The notes: generated from the sequence alone by a model not told the origin. Shown: positions 8,365 through 17,143, counted from the first letter of the stretch. The stretch is DNA of 62,015 bases from Janthinobacterium sp. (GCF_009923995.1 NZ_RFSK01000034.1:1-62015); one strand, 5' to 3'. A program made the numbers and translations.

Positions 8365-10070
8365 TGCAGACTACTTCCGTGCCGGCGGCTCTTGCCGCCG
8401 TGGCCATCGACCCCGCGCTGCTGCAGCGCGCCCGCACCCTGTGCCTGCAATCGAAGCGCAGCCTGGTGGAGGAACTGCAGCAATTGAGCGGCATCGACGC
8501 GCGCGCCGTCGTGCGCGCGCTGGCGCGCCCGTTCGGCCTGGACGTGCTGGAAACGGCGGACATGCTGGCGCTGTCGCCCGCGTTCGACCTGCTGCCGCTG
8601 TCGCAGGCGCTGGCGCGCCACAGCGTGCTGCTGCGCGCCGCCGACGGCCAGCTGCTCGGCGTCATCGCCGATCCCTTCGACCTGGACCTGCAGACCTGGC
8701 TGGGCGCGCGCGCCGGCCAGGGCGCCTTGAGCGTGCGCCTGGCGCTGCAGGCCGACATCGGCGCCTACCTGTCGAAGCAGGAAGAATCGGCGCGCGCCGT
8801 CGACAGCCTGCTGCCCGGCGCCGCCACGGACGCGCGGCGCGACGGCAAGACGGCGGCCGTGCTGTCGTTCGCCAGCGTGTCGGAAGCGGCCAGCCCCGCC
8901 GTCAAGCTGGTCAACTCGACCCTGTATGACGCGCTGAAGGCGGGCGCCTCGGACATCCACCTGGAAAGCACGGCCGGCGGGCTGGCCGTCAAGTACCGCG
9001 TCGACGGCGTGCTCGATCACGCCACCTCCGTCAACGGCATCGAGGTGGCAGAACACATCATCTCGCGCCTGAAGGTGCTGGCCGAACTCGATATCGCCGA
9101 ACGCCGCGTGCCGCAGGACGGCAGCTTCCGCGTCGAGGCGGGCGGGCGCGAGATCGACCTGCGCGTCTCCATCATGCCCAGCATCCACGGCGAGGATGCC
9201 GTCATCCGCATTCTCGACAAGCGCGCCATGATCGAGGCATACGGCGCCCTGACGCTGGAAGCGCTGGGCTTTGACGCGCCGTCGCTCGAAGCCCTGCGCG
9301 CGCTGGCGCAGGAAGCGTACGGCATGCTGCTGGTGACGGGACCGACCGGCTCGGGCAAGACCACCACCCTGTACGCGGCGCTGACGGAAATCCACAACGG
9401 GCGCGAAAAGATCATCACCATCGAGGACCCCGTCGAGTACCAGCTGCCCGGCATCCTGCAGATCCCCGTGAACGAAAAGAAGGGACTGACGTTTGCCAAG
9501 GGCTTGCGGTCCATCCTGCGCCACGACCCCGATAAAATCATGGTGGGCGAGATCCGCGACCGCGAGACGGCGGAAATCGCCGTGCAGTCGGCCCTCACGG
9601 GCCACCTGGTGCTCACCACCGTGCATGCGAACAATGTCTTCGACGTGTTCGGCCGCTTCACGCACATGGGCATCGACCCGTATGCGTTCGTCTCGGCCCT
9701 GAACGGCATCTGGGCGCAGCGGCTGATCCGCACCAACTGCCCCCACTGCGCCACGCAGTACACGCCCGACGACGCGGAACTGGCCAGCGTGGGCCTGGCG
9801 CGCGCCGACGTGGCGGGCTATGCATTCAAGCAGGGCAAGGGTTGCGGCGACTGCCGCGGCACGGGCTACAAGGGGCGCCGCTCGATCGCGGAAATCCTCG
9901 TGCTGACGGATGAAATCCGCGAACTCATCGTCGACAAGAAGCCGATCCGCCAGATCAAGGCGGCCGCGCATGCGAACGGCACGCGCAGCCTGCGCCTGGC
10001 GGCGCTGGAACTGGTGAAGCGGGGCGCCACCACCATCACGGAAATCAAGAGGGTCACCCTGCATGCGTAA
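8361..10070 (+). CDS. gspE: Type II secretion/type IV pilus assembly ATPase GspE
   Basis: 569 residues. An N-terminal MshEN/GspE-N-like region (about 1-140) is followed by the ATPase core. Walker A is GPTGSGKT at 327-334; the Asp box is IITIEDPVEYQL and the His box is GHLVLTTVHANN. A four-Cys zinc motif is present (Cys460/463 in CPHC, Cys495/498 in CGDC), as in assembly ATPases. It powers pseudopilus assembly at the cytoplasmic face. The ORF overlaps both neighbours by 4-8 bases, consistent with one tightly coupled operon. Confidence 0.96.
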   Translation: MMQTTSVPAALAAVAIDPALLQRARTLCLQSKRSLVEELQQLSGIDARAVVRALARPFGLDVLETADMLALSPAFDLLPLSQALARHSVLLRAADGQLLGVIADPFDLDLQTWLGARAGQGALSVRLALQADIGAYLSKQEESARAVDSLLPGAATDARRDGKTAAVLSFASVSEAASPAVKLVNSTLYDALKAGASDIHLESTAGGLAVKYRVDGVLDHATSVNGIEVAEHIISRLKVLAELDIAERRVPQDGSFRVEAGGREIDLRVSIMPSIHGEDAVIRILDKRAMIEAYGALTLEALGFDAPSLEALRALAQEAYGMLLVTGPTGSGKTTTLYAALTEIHNGREKIITIEDPVEYQLPGILQIPVNEKKGLTFAKGLRSILRHDPDKIMVGEIRDRETAEIAVQSALTGHLVLTTVHANNVFDVFGRFTHMGIDPYAFVSALNGIWAQRLIRTNCPHCATQYTPDDAELASVGLARADVAGYAFKQGKGCGDCRGTGYKGRRSIAEILVLTDEIRELIVDKKPIRQIKAAAHANGTRSLRLAALELVKRGATTITEIKRVTLHA

Positions 10071-10902
10071 AGGCTTGGAAAAGTTCAGCTTGGGACAGGG
10101 ATTGCGCCTGGGCGTGGCCTCGGGCAGCGTGAGCCTGTGGCGTACCAGCCGCTGGCGGGCGCCCGCCTGGACCTTGCTGGCCGAACAGGAATATGTGCCG
10201 CAGGACGGCCTGCATGGCGATTTTGCCGGCCTGGGACGAGTCCTGGAACAGCTGCTGCCCGAGGGAGCATACGCGGGACGGTCCCTGTCCGTGGTGCTCG
10301 ACGATGCGCTCGTGCGGCTGTGGCAGGTGGACCTGCCGCAAGGCGCCACGCGCCTGGCCGATATCGAGGCGGCCGCCGCGCTGCGCTTCCAGTCGCTGTA
10401 TGGCGATGCTCCCGGCCTGTGGCACAGCAGCCGCGCCTGGGATGCGCGCGCGCCGTTTTTCTGCGCCGTGCCGCGCGCGCTGCTGGCGCAGCTGACCCGC
10501 GTGGCGGCGCAGCGCAGGCTGGCCCTGATGTTCATCACGCCGCAGTTCGCGCGCCACTGGAACCGCTGGCAGGGCGCGCTCAAGCCGGGTGCCTGGTTCG
10601 GCCAGCTGCAGGAACACACCTTGCGCCTGGGCGTGCGGCACGATGGCCGCCTGCGCGCCGTGCGCGCGCTGCCCGTGCGGCCTGGCGCCGGCCATGACTG
10701 GCTGGAGCAGGCGCTGGCGCGCGAAGCGCTGCTGCTGGGCGTGTCCGAGCCGGCGCTGCTGCAGCTGTGCGGCGCGGCGCCGGTGGCGTGGCTGGCGCCG
10801 CGCGCGGCGGGCAGCTTCGCCTGCGTGCCGTTCGCGCCGCCCGGCGACGACGGGGGGCTGTCGCCGGTCGCCCGGCTGGCCCACAGCGGAGGCCTGGCAT
10901 GA
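10063..10902 (+). CDS. PilM/GspL-cytoplasmic-like protein of the secretion operon
   Basis: 279 residues with no signal peptide or membrane helix. Sequence similarity is weak. The beta-rich start (LRLGVASGSVSLWR), the VVLDDALVRLWQVDLP stretch and its place just before a PilN-like protein fit the actin-like PilM / cytoplasmic GspL role, which links the ATPase to the membrane ring. Actin-family ATP-binding motifs are not obvious, so it may be a degenerate version. It overlaps gspE by 8 bases and the next gene by ATGA. The function is assigned mainly from gene order. Confidence 0.65.
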   Translation: MRKGLEKFSLGQGLRLGVASGSVSLWRTSRWRAPAWTLLAEQEYVPQDGLHGDFAGLGRVLEQLLPEGAYAGRSLSVVLDDALVRLWQVDLPQGATRLADIEAAAALRFQSLYGDAPGLWHSSRAWDARAPFFCAVPRALLAQLTRVAAQRRLALMFITPQFARHWNRWQGALKPGAWFGQLQEHTLRLGVRHDGRLRAVRALPVRPGAGHDWLEQALAREALLLGVSEPALLQLCGAAPVAWLAPRAAGSFACVPFAPPGDDGGLSPVARLAHSGGLA

Positions 10903-11447
10903 CGCGCCTGGATATCGATTTCGCCCCGCCCGGCTGGCGCCGCAGCCTGCACCGCGTGCCCGCGTGGGCGTGGTGTGCCGGCGTGCTGGGCGCGGTGCTG
11001 GCCGTCACGGCCGTGTGGGCCGGCAGCGCCGCGCTGCAGCGCCAGCATGCGAGCGAGGCGCGCTGGCTGCGCGCCCAGCAGCGTGTCGCGCAAGCCACGC
11101 AAGGAGCGGCGCCGGTGGCGCAGGCGGTCATCGCGCCGGCGCAGGCGGCGGCCGTGAATGCCGCCATCCTGCAATTGAACCTGCCGTGGCGCGACGTGCA
11201 GGATGCGCTGGCCAGCGCCACGCCGCCCGCAGTCGCGCTGCTGGCGCTGGAGCCGGACGCGCGCAAGCGCATCCTGAAAATCACGGCCGAGACGACGGGC
11301 AGCGATGCCATGGTGGCGTATGTCGCGCAGCTCAAGCAGCAGGAGCTGTTCGACGGCCGGGTGCAGCTGCTGCGCCATGAAATCAATGCGCTCGACCCGA
11401 ACCGGCCCTTGCGTTTCCAGCTCGAAGCGCGCTGGGGGGCGCCATGA
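10899..11447 (+). CDS. PilN/GspL-periplasmic-like membrane protein
   Basis: 182 residues. A short cytoplasmic N-terminus (LDIDFAPPGWRR) resembles the PilN segment that docks onto PilM. One membrane helix follows (about 24-44), then a periplasmic coil (about 48-75) and a ferredoxin-like fold (about 110-180). It begins at an ATGA overlap with the PilM-like gene and ends with an overlap on the next gene. In related machines this protein forms the inner-membrane alignment ring. Confidence 0.72.
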   Translation: MTRLDIDFAPPGWRRSLHRVPAWAWCAGVLGAVLAVTAVWAGSAALQRQHASEARWLRAQQRVAQATQGAAPVAQAVIAPAQAAAVNAAILQLNLPWRDVQDALASATPPAVALLALEPDARKRILKITAETTGSDAMVAYVAQLKQQELFDGRVQLLRHEINALDPNRPLRFQLEARWGAP

Positions 11448-12019
11448 TGGCCATCGACCTGCATGTCCTGCGCCTGCGTGCGCAACTGCTGCTGCGCCGC
11501 GCGGGCCTGCCCGCCTGCCTCGCCGTGGCCTTGCTGGCGCTGGGCGCGGCCGCCTGGAGCTGGGCCTGGCAGCAGCGCGCCGTGGCGGCGCAGCTGGAAG
11601 CGCGGCCCTTGCCGCAGCCATCGCTGGCCGTGGCGGCCGTGGCGCCGCCGGCGACGGCCAGCGACAACCTGGCCCGTTTCTACGCCGTGCTGGGACAGCA
11701 GCGCCATGCGGAGCAGCAGGTCAAGCTGCTGTTCGACCTGGCGGCAAAGAATGGCCTGCTGCTGGCGCAGGGCGAGTACAAGAGCGGCTACGACAAGGCC
11801 GGCAGGGTCGCCACCTACCAGGTGACCTTGCCGCTGAAGGGCAGTTATGCGGCCGTGTGGCAGTTCGCGCTGCAGGCCCTGCGTGCCGTGCCGTTTGCCT
11901 CGCTCGATGAACTGAGCTTTCGCCGCGAGCAGATCGCCGACACGCAGCTCGAAGCGCGGCTGCGCCTGACGTTCTACCTGGCCGACGCGCCGTCCGGCGG
12001 CGCGGGAGGTGCGCCATGA
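11444..12019 (+). CDS. PilO/GspM-like membrane protein
   Basis: 191 residues with a cytoplasmic stub, one membrane helix (about 22-41), and a periplasmic domain that starts with a helical stretch (DNLARFYAVLGQQRHAEQQV) and continues in a beta-alpha-beta pattern (VATYQVTLPLKGSYAAVWQF). This is the PilO/GspM layout, and it follows a PilN-like gene as in pilMNOP. Overlaps of four bases on both sides indicate one translation unit. Confidence 0.72.
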   Translation: MMAIDLHVLRLRAQLLLRRAGLPACLAVALLALGAAAWSWAWQQRAVAAQLEARPLPQPSLAVAAVAPPATASDNLARFYAVLGQQRHAEQQVKLLFDLAAKNGLLLAQGEYKSGYDKAGRVATYQVTLPLKGSYAAVWQFALQALRAVPFASLDELSFRREQIADTQLEARLRLTFYLADAPSGGAGGAP

Positions 12020-12534
12020 CGCCGCGCCACATGCTGCTGCTGGCCGGGGTGCTGGGGGCGGGTGCCCTGCTGCTGTTCGGCGAGCGCCAGCCCGTGGCCG
12101 ACGTGGCCGAGGCGGTGGAGCGGGCCGTGGCGCCCGCGCGCCATGCCGCCCGGCCGCAGGCGCCGCAGCCGGCCATCCTGGCGCTGCTGCCGCGCAGCGA
12201 GGTAGCGGGCGAGGATGGCGACACCTTCGGCGGCGCCGACGGGGTCTTCCAGAGCCAGAGCTGGACCCCGCCGCCGCCGAAAATGGTCGTCGCGGCCCCG
12301 CCGCCGCCACCGCCGCCGATGGCGCCGCCGCTGCCCTTCGTCTACCTGGGCAAGGCGGCCGCCGACGGCGCCTGGGAAGTGTTCCTGTCGCGCGCCGACA
12401 AGACCTACATCGTGCGCACGAATACCGTCATCGATGGCGCCTACAAGGTGGTGGCCATCGCGCCGCCCGTCATGACGCTCACTTATCTGCCGTTGAACCA
12501 GGTTCAGCAGCTCAACATTGGAGTACTCGATTGA
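12016..12534 (+). CDS. PilP/GspC-like periplasmic linker
   Basis: 172 residues. An N-terminal hydrophobic anchor (about 5-21) leads to a flexible Ala/Pro region with a proline run (about 83-105). A small C-terminal beta domain follows (PLPFVYLGKAA, EVFLSRADKTYIVRTNTVI, YKVVAIAPPVMTLTYLP). That domain has the layout of PilP and of the GspC HR domain, both of which contact the secretin. It overlaps the secretin gene (TGATG). No separate gspC is present, so this protein probably fills that role. Confidence 0.7.
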   Translation: MTPRHMLLLAGVLGAGALLLFGERQPVADVAEAVERAVAPARHAARPQAPQPAILALLPRSEVAGEDGDTFGGADGVFQSQSWTPPPPKMVVAAPPPPPPPMAPPLPFVYLGKAAADGAWEVFLSRADKTYIVRTNTVIDGAYKVVAIAPPVMTLTYLPLNQVQQLNIGVLD

Positions 12535-14591
12535 TGCCTCGTTCCTTCCTTACGGCGCCGTTCCTGCGGCGCGCCAGCCTGGCGTCGCCGCTGCTGCTGG
12601 TGCTGCTGGCCGGCTGCGCCGGGCAGATGGCCTACCGCGACGGGCGCGAACTGATTGCGCAAGACCAGGTGCCGGCCGGCCTGCAAAAGCTGCAGGAAGC
12701 GCTGCAGCAGGACCCCGGCAATGCGCAGTACCGCAGCGCTTACCTGCAGGCGCGCGAGCGGGCCACCAGCAGCCGCTTGCAGCAGGCCGAGCGCCAGGCG
12801 CAAGCGGGGCAGGGCGAACTGGCCCGCGCGAGTTTTCTCGGCGTGCTGGCGATCGACGCGCAGAACGAACGGGCCAACAGCGGCCTGCGCGCGCTCGAAC
12901 GCGAACAGCGCCAGGACAAGCTGCTGGCCGAAGCGCGGAACGACATCGAGGCCAAGCGCTACGACCCCGCGCGCCAGCGCCTGAATGCCATCCTGACCGA
13001 GCAGCCGGGCCACGCCGGCGCGCGCCCGCTGCTGCGCGACGTCGACGAAAAGACGGCGCCGCCCGTGGTGGAATCGGGCCTGGCCAAATCGTACAAGCAG
13101 CCGATCACGATCGAATTTCGCGACGCCCCGTTAAAGCAGGTGTTCGAGCTGATCGCGCGCCGCTCCGGCCTCAATTTCGTCTTCGACAAGGACGTCAAGG
13201 CGGACGCGAAGACGTCCATCTTCCTGAAAAACAGCACGGTGGAGTCGGCCGTGTACTTCCTGCTGGTGACGAACCAGCTGGAACAGCAGGTGATGGATGC
13301 GAACACCATTTTGATCTATCCCAACGTGGCGGCGAAATTGAAGGAATACCAGGAGGTGCTGGTGAAAACCTTCTTCCTGGCGAACGCGGACGCCAAGCAG
13401 GTGGCCAACACGCTCAAGACCATTTTGAAGACGCGCGACGTGGTGGCCGACGAAAAGCTCAATCTCGTCATCGTGCGCGACACGCCCGAGGCGATCCGCC
13501 TGGCCGAGCGACTGATCGCCCTGCAGGACGTGCCGGAGGCGGAAGTGGTGCTGGAGCTGGAAATCCTCGAAGTCAAGCGCAGCCGCCTGCTGGCGCTGGG
13601 CGTGGCCTGGCCATCGAGCCTGACCCTGACGCCGCTCTCCACCTCGGGCGGCGCGGGGCTGACCATCAGCGACCTGAATAACCTGAACCAGCGCAGCATC
13701 GGCGTGAGCGACCTGTCCGTCACGGCGAACGTCAACAAGACGGATGGCGACGCGAACATCCTGGCCAATCCGCGCATCCGCGTGCGCAACCGCGAAAAGG
13801 CGAAATTCGTCATCGGCGACAAGGTGCCCGTGATTACCACCACCATCTCGCCGGGCACGGGCGGCTTCGCTTCCGAGTCGATCAGCTACCTGGACGTGGG
13901 CCTGACGGTGAATGCCGAACCGACCATCTACCTGAACAACGAGGTGGGCATCCGCATCTCGCTGGAAGTGAGCAACCTGGGCGCGGCCACCATCACCAAG
14001 AGCGGCTCGACCCTGTACCAGATCGGCACGCGCCAGGCGTCGACCATGCTGCAGCTGAAGGATGGCGAAAACCAGGTGCTGGCGGGCCTGATCAACAACG
14101 AGGAGCGCAGCTCGGGCAACAAGGTGCCGGGCCTGGGCGACATTCCCGTGCTGGGGCGCCTGTTCGGCAGCAGCAAGGATGACAGCCAGAAGACGGAGAT
14201 CGTGCTGTCGATCACGCCGCACCTGGTGCGCACGGTGCAGCGTCCGGAAGCGAAGGAGTCGGAATTCTCGGCCGGCACGGAGGGCAGCTTCCGCCGCCGT
14301 CCCGACATGGCCGCCAGGGCGCCCACGCAGATGCCGGGCACGGTGATCGTGCGTTCCGGCCCGTCCGCCGTCGGCATGCAGCCGGCGCCGCCGCAGCCGA
14401 TGATGGTGCCGGGCCAGCTACCGCAGCCGCTGCCGCAGACAGTGCCTGCGCCCGAGGTGACGCCGTCGCCCGAGGCGCCGGCGGCCTCGCCCCTGCCGAT
14501 ATCGTCCGGCCAGCCCGTGCCGCTGCAGACGGCGCCCTTGCCGCTGTCGTCCGGCCAGCCCGTGCCCGTGGCGCCGCCGCCCGCCAAATGA
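12534..14591 (+). CDS. gspD: Outer-membrane secretin, lipoprotein, GspD/PilQ/MshL type
   Basis: 685 residues. The lipobox is LLAGC with Cys28. A TPR-like alpha region (about 35-165) replaces the usual GspD N0 start. A short STN/N-domain (about 180-260: [20 protein letters not shown]) and N1-type repeats follow, then the secretin barrel (about 400-585: [45 protein letters not shown]). A long Pro-rich tail (about 600-685) repeats SSGQPVP twice. A lipoprotein secretin with TPRs differs from classical GspD and may insert without a separate pilotin. The start is the ATG in TGATG at 12532-12536. Confidence 0.9.
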   Translation: MPRSFLTAPFLRRASLASPLLLVLLAGCAGQMAYRDGRELIAQDQVPAGLQKLQEALQQDPGNAQYRSAYLQARERATSSRLQQAERQAQAGQGELARASFLGVLAIDAQNERANSGLRALEREQRQDKLLAEARNDIEAKRYDPARQRLNAILTEQPGHAGARPLLRDVDEKTAPPVVESGLAKSYKQPITIEFRDAPLKQVFELIARRSGLNFVFDKDVKADAKTSIFLKNSTVESAVYFLLVTNQLEQQVMDANTILIYPNVAAKLKEYQEVLVKTFFLANADAKQVANTLKTILKTRDVVADEKLNLVIVRDTPEAIRLAERLIALQDVPEAEVVLELEILEVKRSRLLALGVAWPSSLTLTPLSTSGGAGLTISDLNNLNQRSIGVSDLSVTANVNKTDGDANILANPRIRVRNREKAKFVIGDKVPVITTTISPGTGGFASESISYLDVGLTVNAEPTIYLNNEVGIRISLEVSNLGAATITKSGSTLYQIGTRQASTMLQLKDGENQVLAGLINNEERSSGNKVPGLGDIPVLGRLFGSSKDDSQKTEIVLSITPHLVRTVQRPEAKESEFSAGTEGSFRRRPDMAARAPTQMPGTVIVRSGPSAVGMQPAPPQPMMVPGQLPQPLPQTVPAPEVTPSPEAPAASPLPISSGQPVPLQTAPLPLSSGQPVPVAPPPAK

Positions 14592-15070
14592 GGCTGCCGC
14601 GCGCACGGGGTGGTTTCACCCTGATCGAGCTGCTGGTGACCCTGGCCATCCTGGGCGTGCTGGGCACCCTGGTGCTGCCCGTCACGCAGGTGACCCTGCA
14701 GCGGCGCCAGGAGCAGGAGCTGCGGCGCGCGCTGCGCGACATCCGCCAGGGGCTCGACGCGTACAAGCGCGCCGGCGACGAGGGGCGCATCGTGCGCGCG
14801 CCCGACGCCAGCGGCTATCCGAAAAGCCTGGAAGCGCTGGTCGAGGGCGTGCCGGACCAGCGCAGTCCGAAACGCAGCAAGATATTCTTCCTGCGCCGCG
14901 TGCCGCGCGACCCGTTCAACGCGGACGCCAGCCTGAGCGATGCGCAGACCTGGGGCAAGCGCAGCTATGCCAGCGAGGCTAGCGAGCCGCGCGAGGGCGA
15001 CGATGTGTACGATGTGTATTCGACTTCCAGCAAGACGGGCCTGAATGACGTGCCTTACCGCAAATGGTGA
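14588..15070 (+). CDS. Type II secretion pseudopilin (GspG-like paralogue)
   Basis: 160 residues with a prepilin signal cleaved after Gly9 (GG|FTLIE), Glu at mature position 5, and a helix to about residue 30. The body has [33 protein letters not shown] and [10 protein letters not shown], typical of the NCBI-style type II secretion pseudopilins that accompany non-canonical systems. It lacks the final GspG calcium-loop motif. It overlaps the secretin gene by ATGA. Confidence 0.85.
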   Translation: MRLPRARGGFTLIELLVTLAILGVLGTLVLPVTQVTLQRRQEQELRRALRDIRQGLDAYKRAGDEGRIVRAPDASGYPKSLEALVEGVPDQRSPKRSKIFFLRRVPRDPFNADASLSDAQTWGKRSYASEASEPREGDDVYDVYSTSSKTGLNDVPYRKW

Positions 15071-15073
15071 ACC

Positions 15074-15466
15074 ATGCCTGCCGATAATCCTGTCGCGCGC
15101 GTGCGCGGCTTTACCCTGATCGAACTGCTGGTGGTGCTGGGCATCGTGGCGCTGCTGCTGACCCTGGCCGTGCCGCGCTACTTTCCCAGCCTCGACAAGG
15201 CGAAGGAAACCGTGCTGGCGGATAATCTGCGCAACCTGCGCATGACCATCGACCAGTTCCACGGCGATACGGGCCGCTACCCCGACAGCCTGGAGCAGCT
15301 GGTGGACAGGAAATACCTGCGCGCCATGCCCATCGACCCCATCACGGACAGCGATGCCAGCTGGCTCATCGTGCCGCCGCCCGACGAAACGCCGGGGCAG
15401 GTGTATGACGTGAAGAGCGGCGCGCCGGGCAAGGATCGCAGCGGCACGCCGTTCGCGGACTGGTAG
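15074..15466 (+). CDS. Type II secretion pseudopilin (short GspG-like)
   Basis: 130 residues. The prepilin site follows Gly12 (VRG|FTLIE), with Glu at mature position 5. The body keeps the GspG core (MTIDQFHGDTGRYPDSLEQL, YLRAMPIDPITD) and ends in DRSGTPFADW. It starts three bases after the previous stop. It is probably a minor pseudopilin of the same machine. Confidence 0.85.
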   Translation: MPADNPVARVRGFTLIELLVVLGIVALLLTLAVPRYFPSLDKAKETVLADNLRNLRMTIDQFHGDTGRYPDSLEQLVDRKYLRAMPIDPITDSDASWLIVPPPDETPGQVYDVKSGAPGKDRSGTPFADW

Positions 15467-15471
15467 CGGCG

Positions 15472-16161
15472 ATGCGTCGTCCCGACCCCATCCGGCTGGG
15501 CCGCCAGCGGGGCTTTACCTATCTGGGCCTGATCATCCTGGTGGCCATCCTGGGCCTGGTGGGAGCGGCGGGCCTGAAGATGGGTTCGCTGCTGCAGCGC
15601 CAGGCGGCCGAGCAGGAATTGCTCGACATCGGCGCGCAGTTTTCCGACGCCCTCTACAGTTACGCGGCCGCCACGCCGCCGGGCCAGCCCCAGCAGCCAC
15701 CGGATCTGGCGGCCCTGCTGCGCGACCCCCGCTTTCCGCAGGTGCGTCGGCACTTGCGCAAGCTGTTCGTCGACCCCGTCACGGGACGCGCCGAATGGGG
15801 CTTGCTGTACCAGCCCGGCAGCAACGGCATCATCGGTGTGCACAGCCTGTCGCAAGCCGCTCCTTTAAAGGTGGGAAACTTCGAGGCCCGCTTCGCCGGC
15901 TTCGAGGGCCGCGCCCGCCTGTCGGAATGGCATTTCATGCTCAACGCGCAAGGCTTGCCGCCGGCAGGGCAGGGCACGGCAGCCGGACCTGGTGGTGCGG
16001 CGCCGGAGAGCGGGCCAGGTGCACCCCCGGCCGCGCCGGCGCCACCGTTGTTTTCCCGCCCTATTTCCCCACCGCAAGAACAGACGCCCCAGGAACCGCC
16101 ACCGCCCGCCGAAGGGGAGGAATTGCCTGCCGTAGAGGCGGAAACGGTCGTGCCGCGATAA
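15472..16161 (+). CDS. Atypical pseudopilin lacking Glu5, with Pro-rich C-terminal tail
   Basis: 229 residues. The prepilin-like signal is RQRG|FTYLG: the cleavage Gly14 is kept, but mature position 5 is Gly19 instead of Glu. The hydrophobic helix runs to about residue 38. A soluble domain follows (about 40-165), then a Pro/Glu-rich tail (about 170-229) containing SPPQEQTPQEPPPP. Lack of Glu5 is typical of the tip subunit GspK in T2SS and of some minor pilins, so a tip role is plausible (inference). It is the last gene of the operon; bases 16162-16342 hold no clear hairpin terminator with a T-run. Confidence 0.78.
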   Translation: MRRPDPIRLGRQRGFTYLGLIILVAILGLVGAAGLKMGSLLQRQAAEQELLDIGAQFSDALYSYAAATPPGQPQQPPDLAALLRDPRFPQVRRHLRKLFVDPVTGRAEWGLLYQPGSNGIIGVHSLSQAAPLKVGNFEARFAGFEGRARLSEWHFMLNAQGLPPAGQGTAAGPGGAAPESGPGAPPAAPAPPLFSRPISPPQEQTPQEPPPPAEGEELPAVEAETVVPR

Positions 16162-16172
16162 AAAGTTGCCGC

Positions 16173-16253
16173 AAGTAGATAGAAATGTCGGTAACTATTT
16201 TCCACTGGAAAGTGACCGATGCAGGCAAATATTTCAGTTTGAAAATAGTTATC
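16173..16253. promoter_or_regulatory. Upstream element of the second PEP-CTERM gene: shared motif plus 13-bp inverted repeat
   Basis: AAGTAGATAG (16173-16182) is identical to a site upstream of the first PEP-CTERM gene. GGTAACTATTTTC (16190-16202) and GAAAATAGTTATC (16241-16253) are inverted arms with one mismatch, 38 bases apart. The GAAAATAGTT half also recurs at 6444-6453. The elements lie about 135-215 bases before the ATG, where enhancer-binding activators of sigma-54 usually sit. Whether they are bound is inference. Confidence 0.5.
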
Positions 16254-16342
16254 TTGGATGAAACTTCGATAAAATATTTATAAGAAATTCGATGCAATTA
16301 TGCTACCATCCTCATCAGTACTTCCGGTACTAAAACTATTGG

Positions 16343-16357
16343 TGGCCTGCGCAGTGC
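16343..16357 (+). promoter_or_regulatory. Sigma-54-type (-24/-12) promoter candidate
   Basis: TGGCCTG, four bases, then GTGC match the -24/-12 consensus TGGCACG-N4-TTGC with exact GG-N10-GC spacing and an A following. The predicted transcription start, near 16369, gives a leader of about 18 bases ending in the GAGGGA ribosome site and ATG at 16387. PEP-CTERM genes are known to be controlled by the PrsK/PrsR sigma-54 system in related bacteria, which supports the call. prsKR is not in this window. Confidence 0.6.
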
Positions 16358-16386
16358 AGCCATAAATTACTTTTGAGGGATAAACT

Positions 16387-16884
16387 ATGAAATTGAAATT
16401 TATCGCTGCAGGCATTCTGGCAGCAGCATCGTTCAGCGCGTCGGCAGCAACGTACGACCTCGGCATCCTGGATCCATCGGGTTCCGATACCTTGTCCGCC
16501 ATCACCACCAAGTTTGCCGCCAACACCGCAGTTGACGACTTCTGGACCTTCAAGCTGGTCACGCCATCGTCGACCTCGTTTGGCGCCCTGCAGACGTTCT
16601 CGGTCGTGGAAGGCGCCATCAAGGACTTCTCCGCCACCTTGCTGGGTTACGGCAACCTGACCTACTCCGCCGCTGCCGGCATCCAGAGCCTGAGCTGGGA
16701 TGGCCAGCTGGCCGCCGGTTCGTACACCGTGCACGTGACGGGCCTGACGGGTCTGAAAAACGCCGCCTACCTGGGTTCCGTCTCGGCCCTGCCAGTGCCA
16801 GAGCCAGAAACCTATGGCATGCTGCTCGGTGGCCTGGTGCTGGTCGGCGCCGTGGCACGCCGTCGCGCCAAGAAAGCTGCTTAA
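16387..16884 (+). CDS. PEP-CTERM sorting-domain protein (FxDxF-like family)
   Basis: 165 residues with a signal peptide (about 1-20, ASFSASA) and the C-terminal tail VPEPETYGMLLGGLVLVGA followed by ARRRAKK, a clear exosortase signal. The mature body is a single small beta domain with AVDDFWTFKL near its start, like the FxDxF PEP-CTERM family. It is preceded by GAGGGA and a sigma-54-like promoter, and followed by a strong terminator. It is a single-gene unit just after the secretion operon. The surface role is unknown. Confidence 0.88.
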   Translation: MKLKFIAAGILAAASFSASAATYDLGILDPSGSDTLSAITTKFAANTAVDDFWTFKLVTPSSTSFGALQTFSVVEGAIKDFSATLLGYGNLTYSAAAGIQSLSWDGQLAAGSYTVHVTGLTGLKNAAYLGSVSALPVPEPETYGMLLGGLVLVGAVARRRAKKAA

Positions 16885-16899
16885 GCTTTCTCCGCAACG

Positions 16900-16929
16900 A
16901 AAAAAAACCCGCTTCGGCGGGTTTTTTTT
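16900..16929 (+). terminator. Rho-independent terminator with UUCG loop
   Basis: Eight A then CCCGC, loop TTCG, GCGGG and eight T give a perfect 13-bp stem that starts 16 bases after the PEP-CTERM stop. The A/T tracts would also let it work for transcripts from the right. Confidence 0.95.
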
Positions 16930-16935
16930 GTCTGT

Positions 16936-17143
16936 CGTGAGTACGGCGAGACGCAAGCGTCATCGCCGGCGCCATGGACAAGCTGCGCAGGGTTCGGCGT
17001 CAAGTCGAAGACAGTACGTGAGTATGGCGAGAAGCAAGCGTCATCGCCGGCGCCATGGACAAGCTGCGCAGGGCTAGGCGCCAAGTCGAAGACAGTACGC
17101 CAGTACGGCGAGACGCAGGCAACAACGCCCTGTGCAGCTTGTC
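16936..17143. repeat. 81-bp tandem repeat (two copies plus a diverged third) with an inverted segment
   Basis: Units start at 16936, 17017 and 17098 with an exact 81-base period. Units 1 and 2 differ at only a few bases; unit 3 is diverged and truncated. Unit 1 contains a hairpin at 16945-16967 (GGCGAGACGC / GCGTC-A-TCGCC). GACAAGCTGCGCAGGG at 16977-16992 and 17058-17073 returns inverted, with one mismatch, at 17128-17143, where it overlaps the murJ stop. It carries no gene. Confidence 0.85.

Noticed and set aside
8220..11621. 1133-codon frame antisense to gspE and the PilM/PilN-like genes
   Set aside because: It runs through three well-coupled real genes and has no recognisable domain.
16479..16540. 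Second sigma-54-like site inside the PEP-CTERM gene
   Set aside because: No GG-N10-GC spacing was found; short TGG stretches are frequent in this GC-rich DNA.
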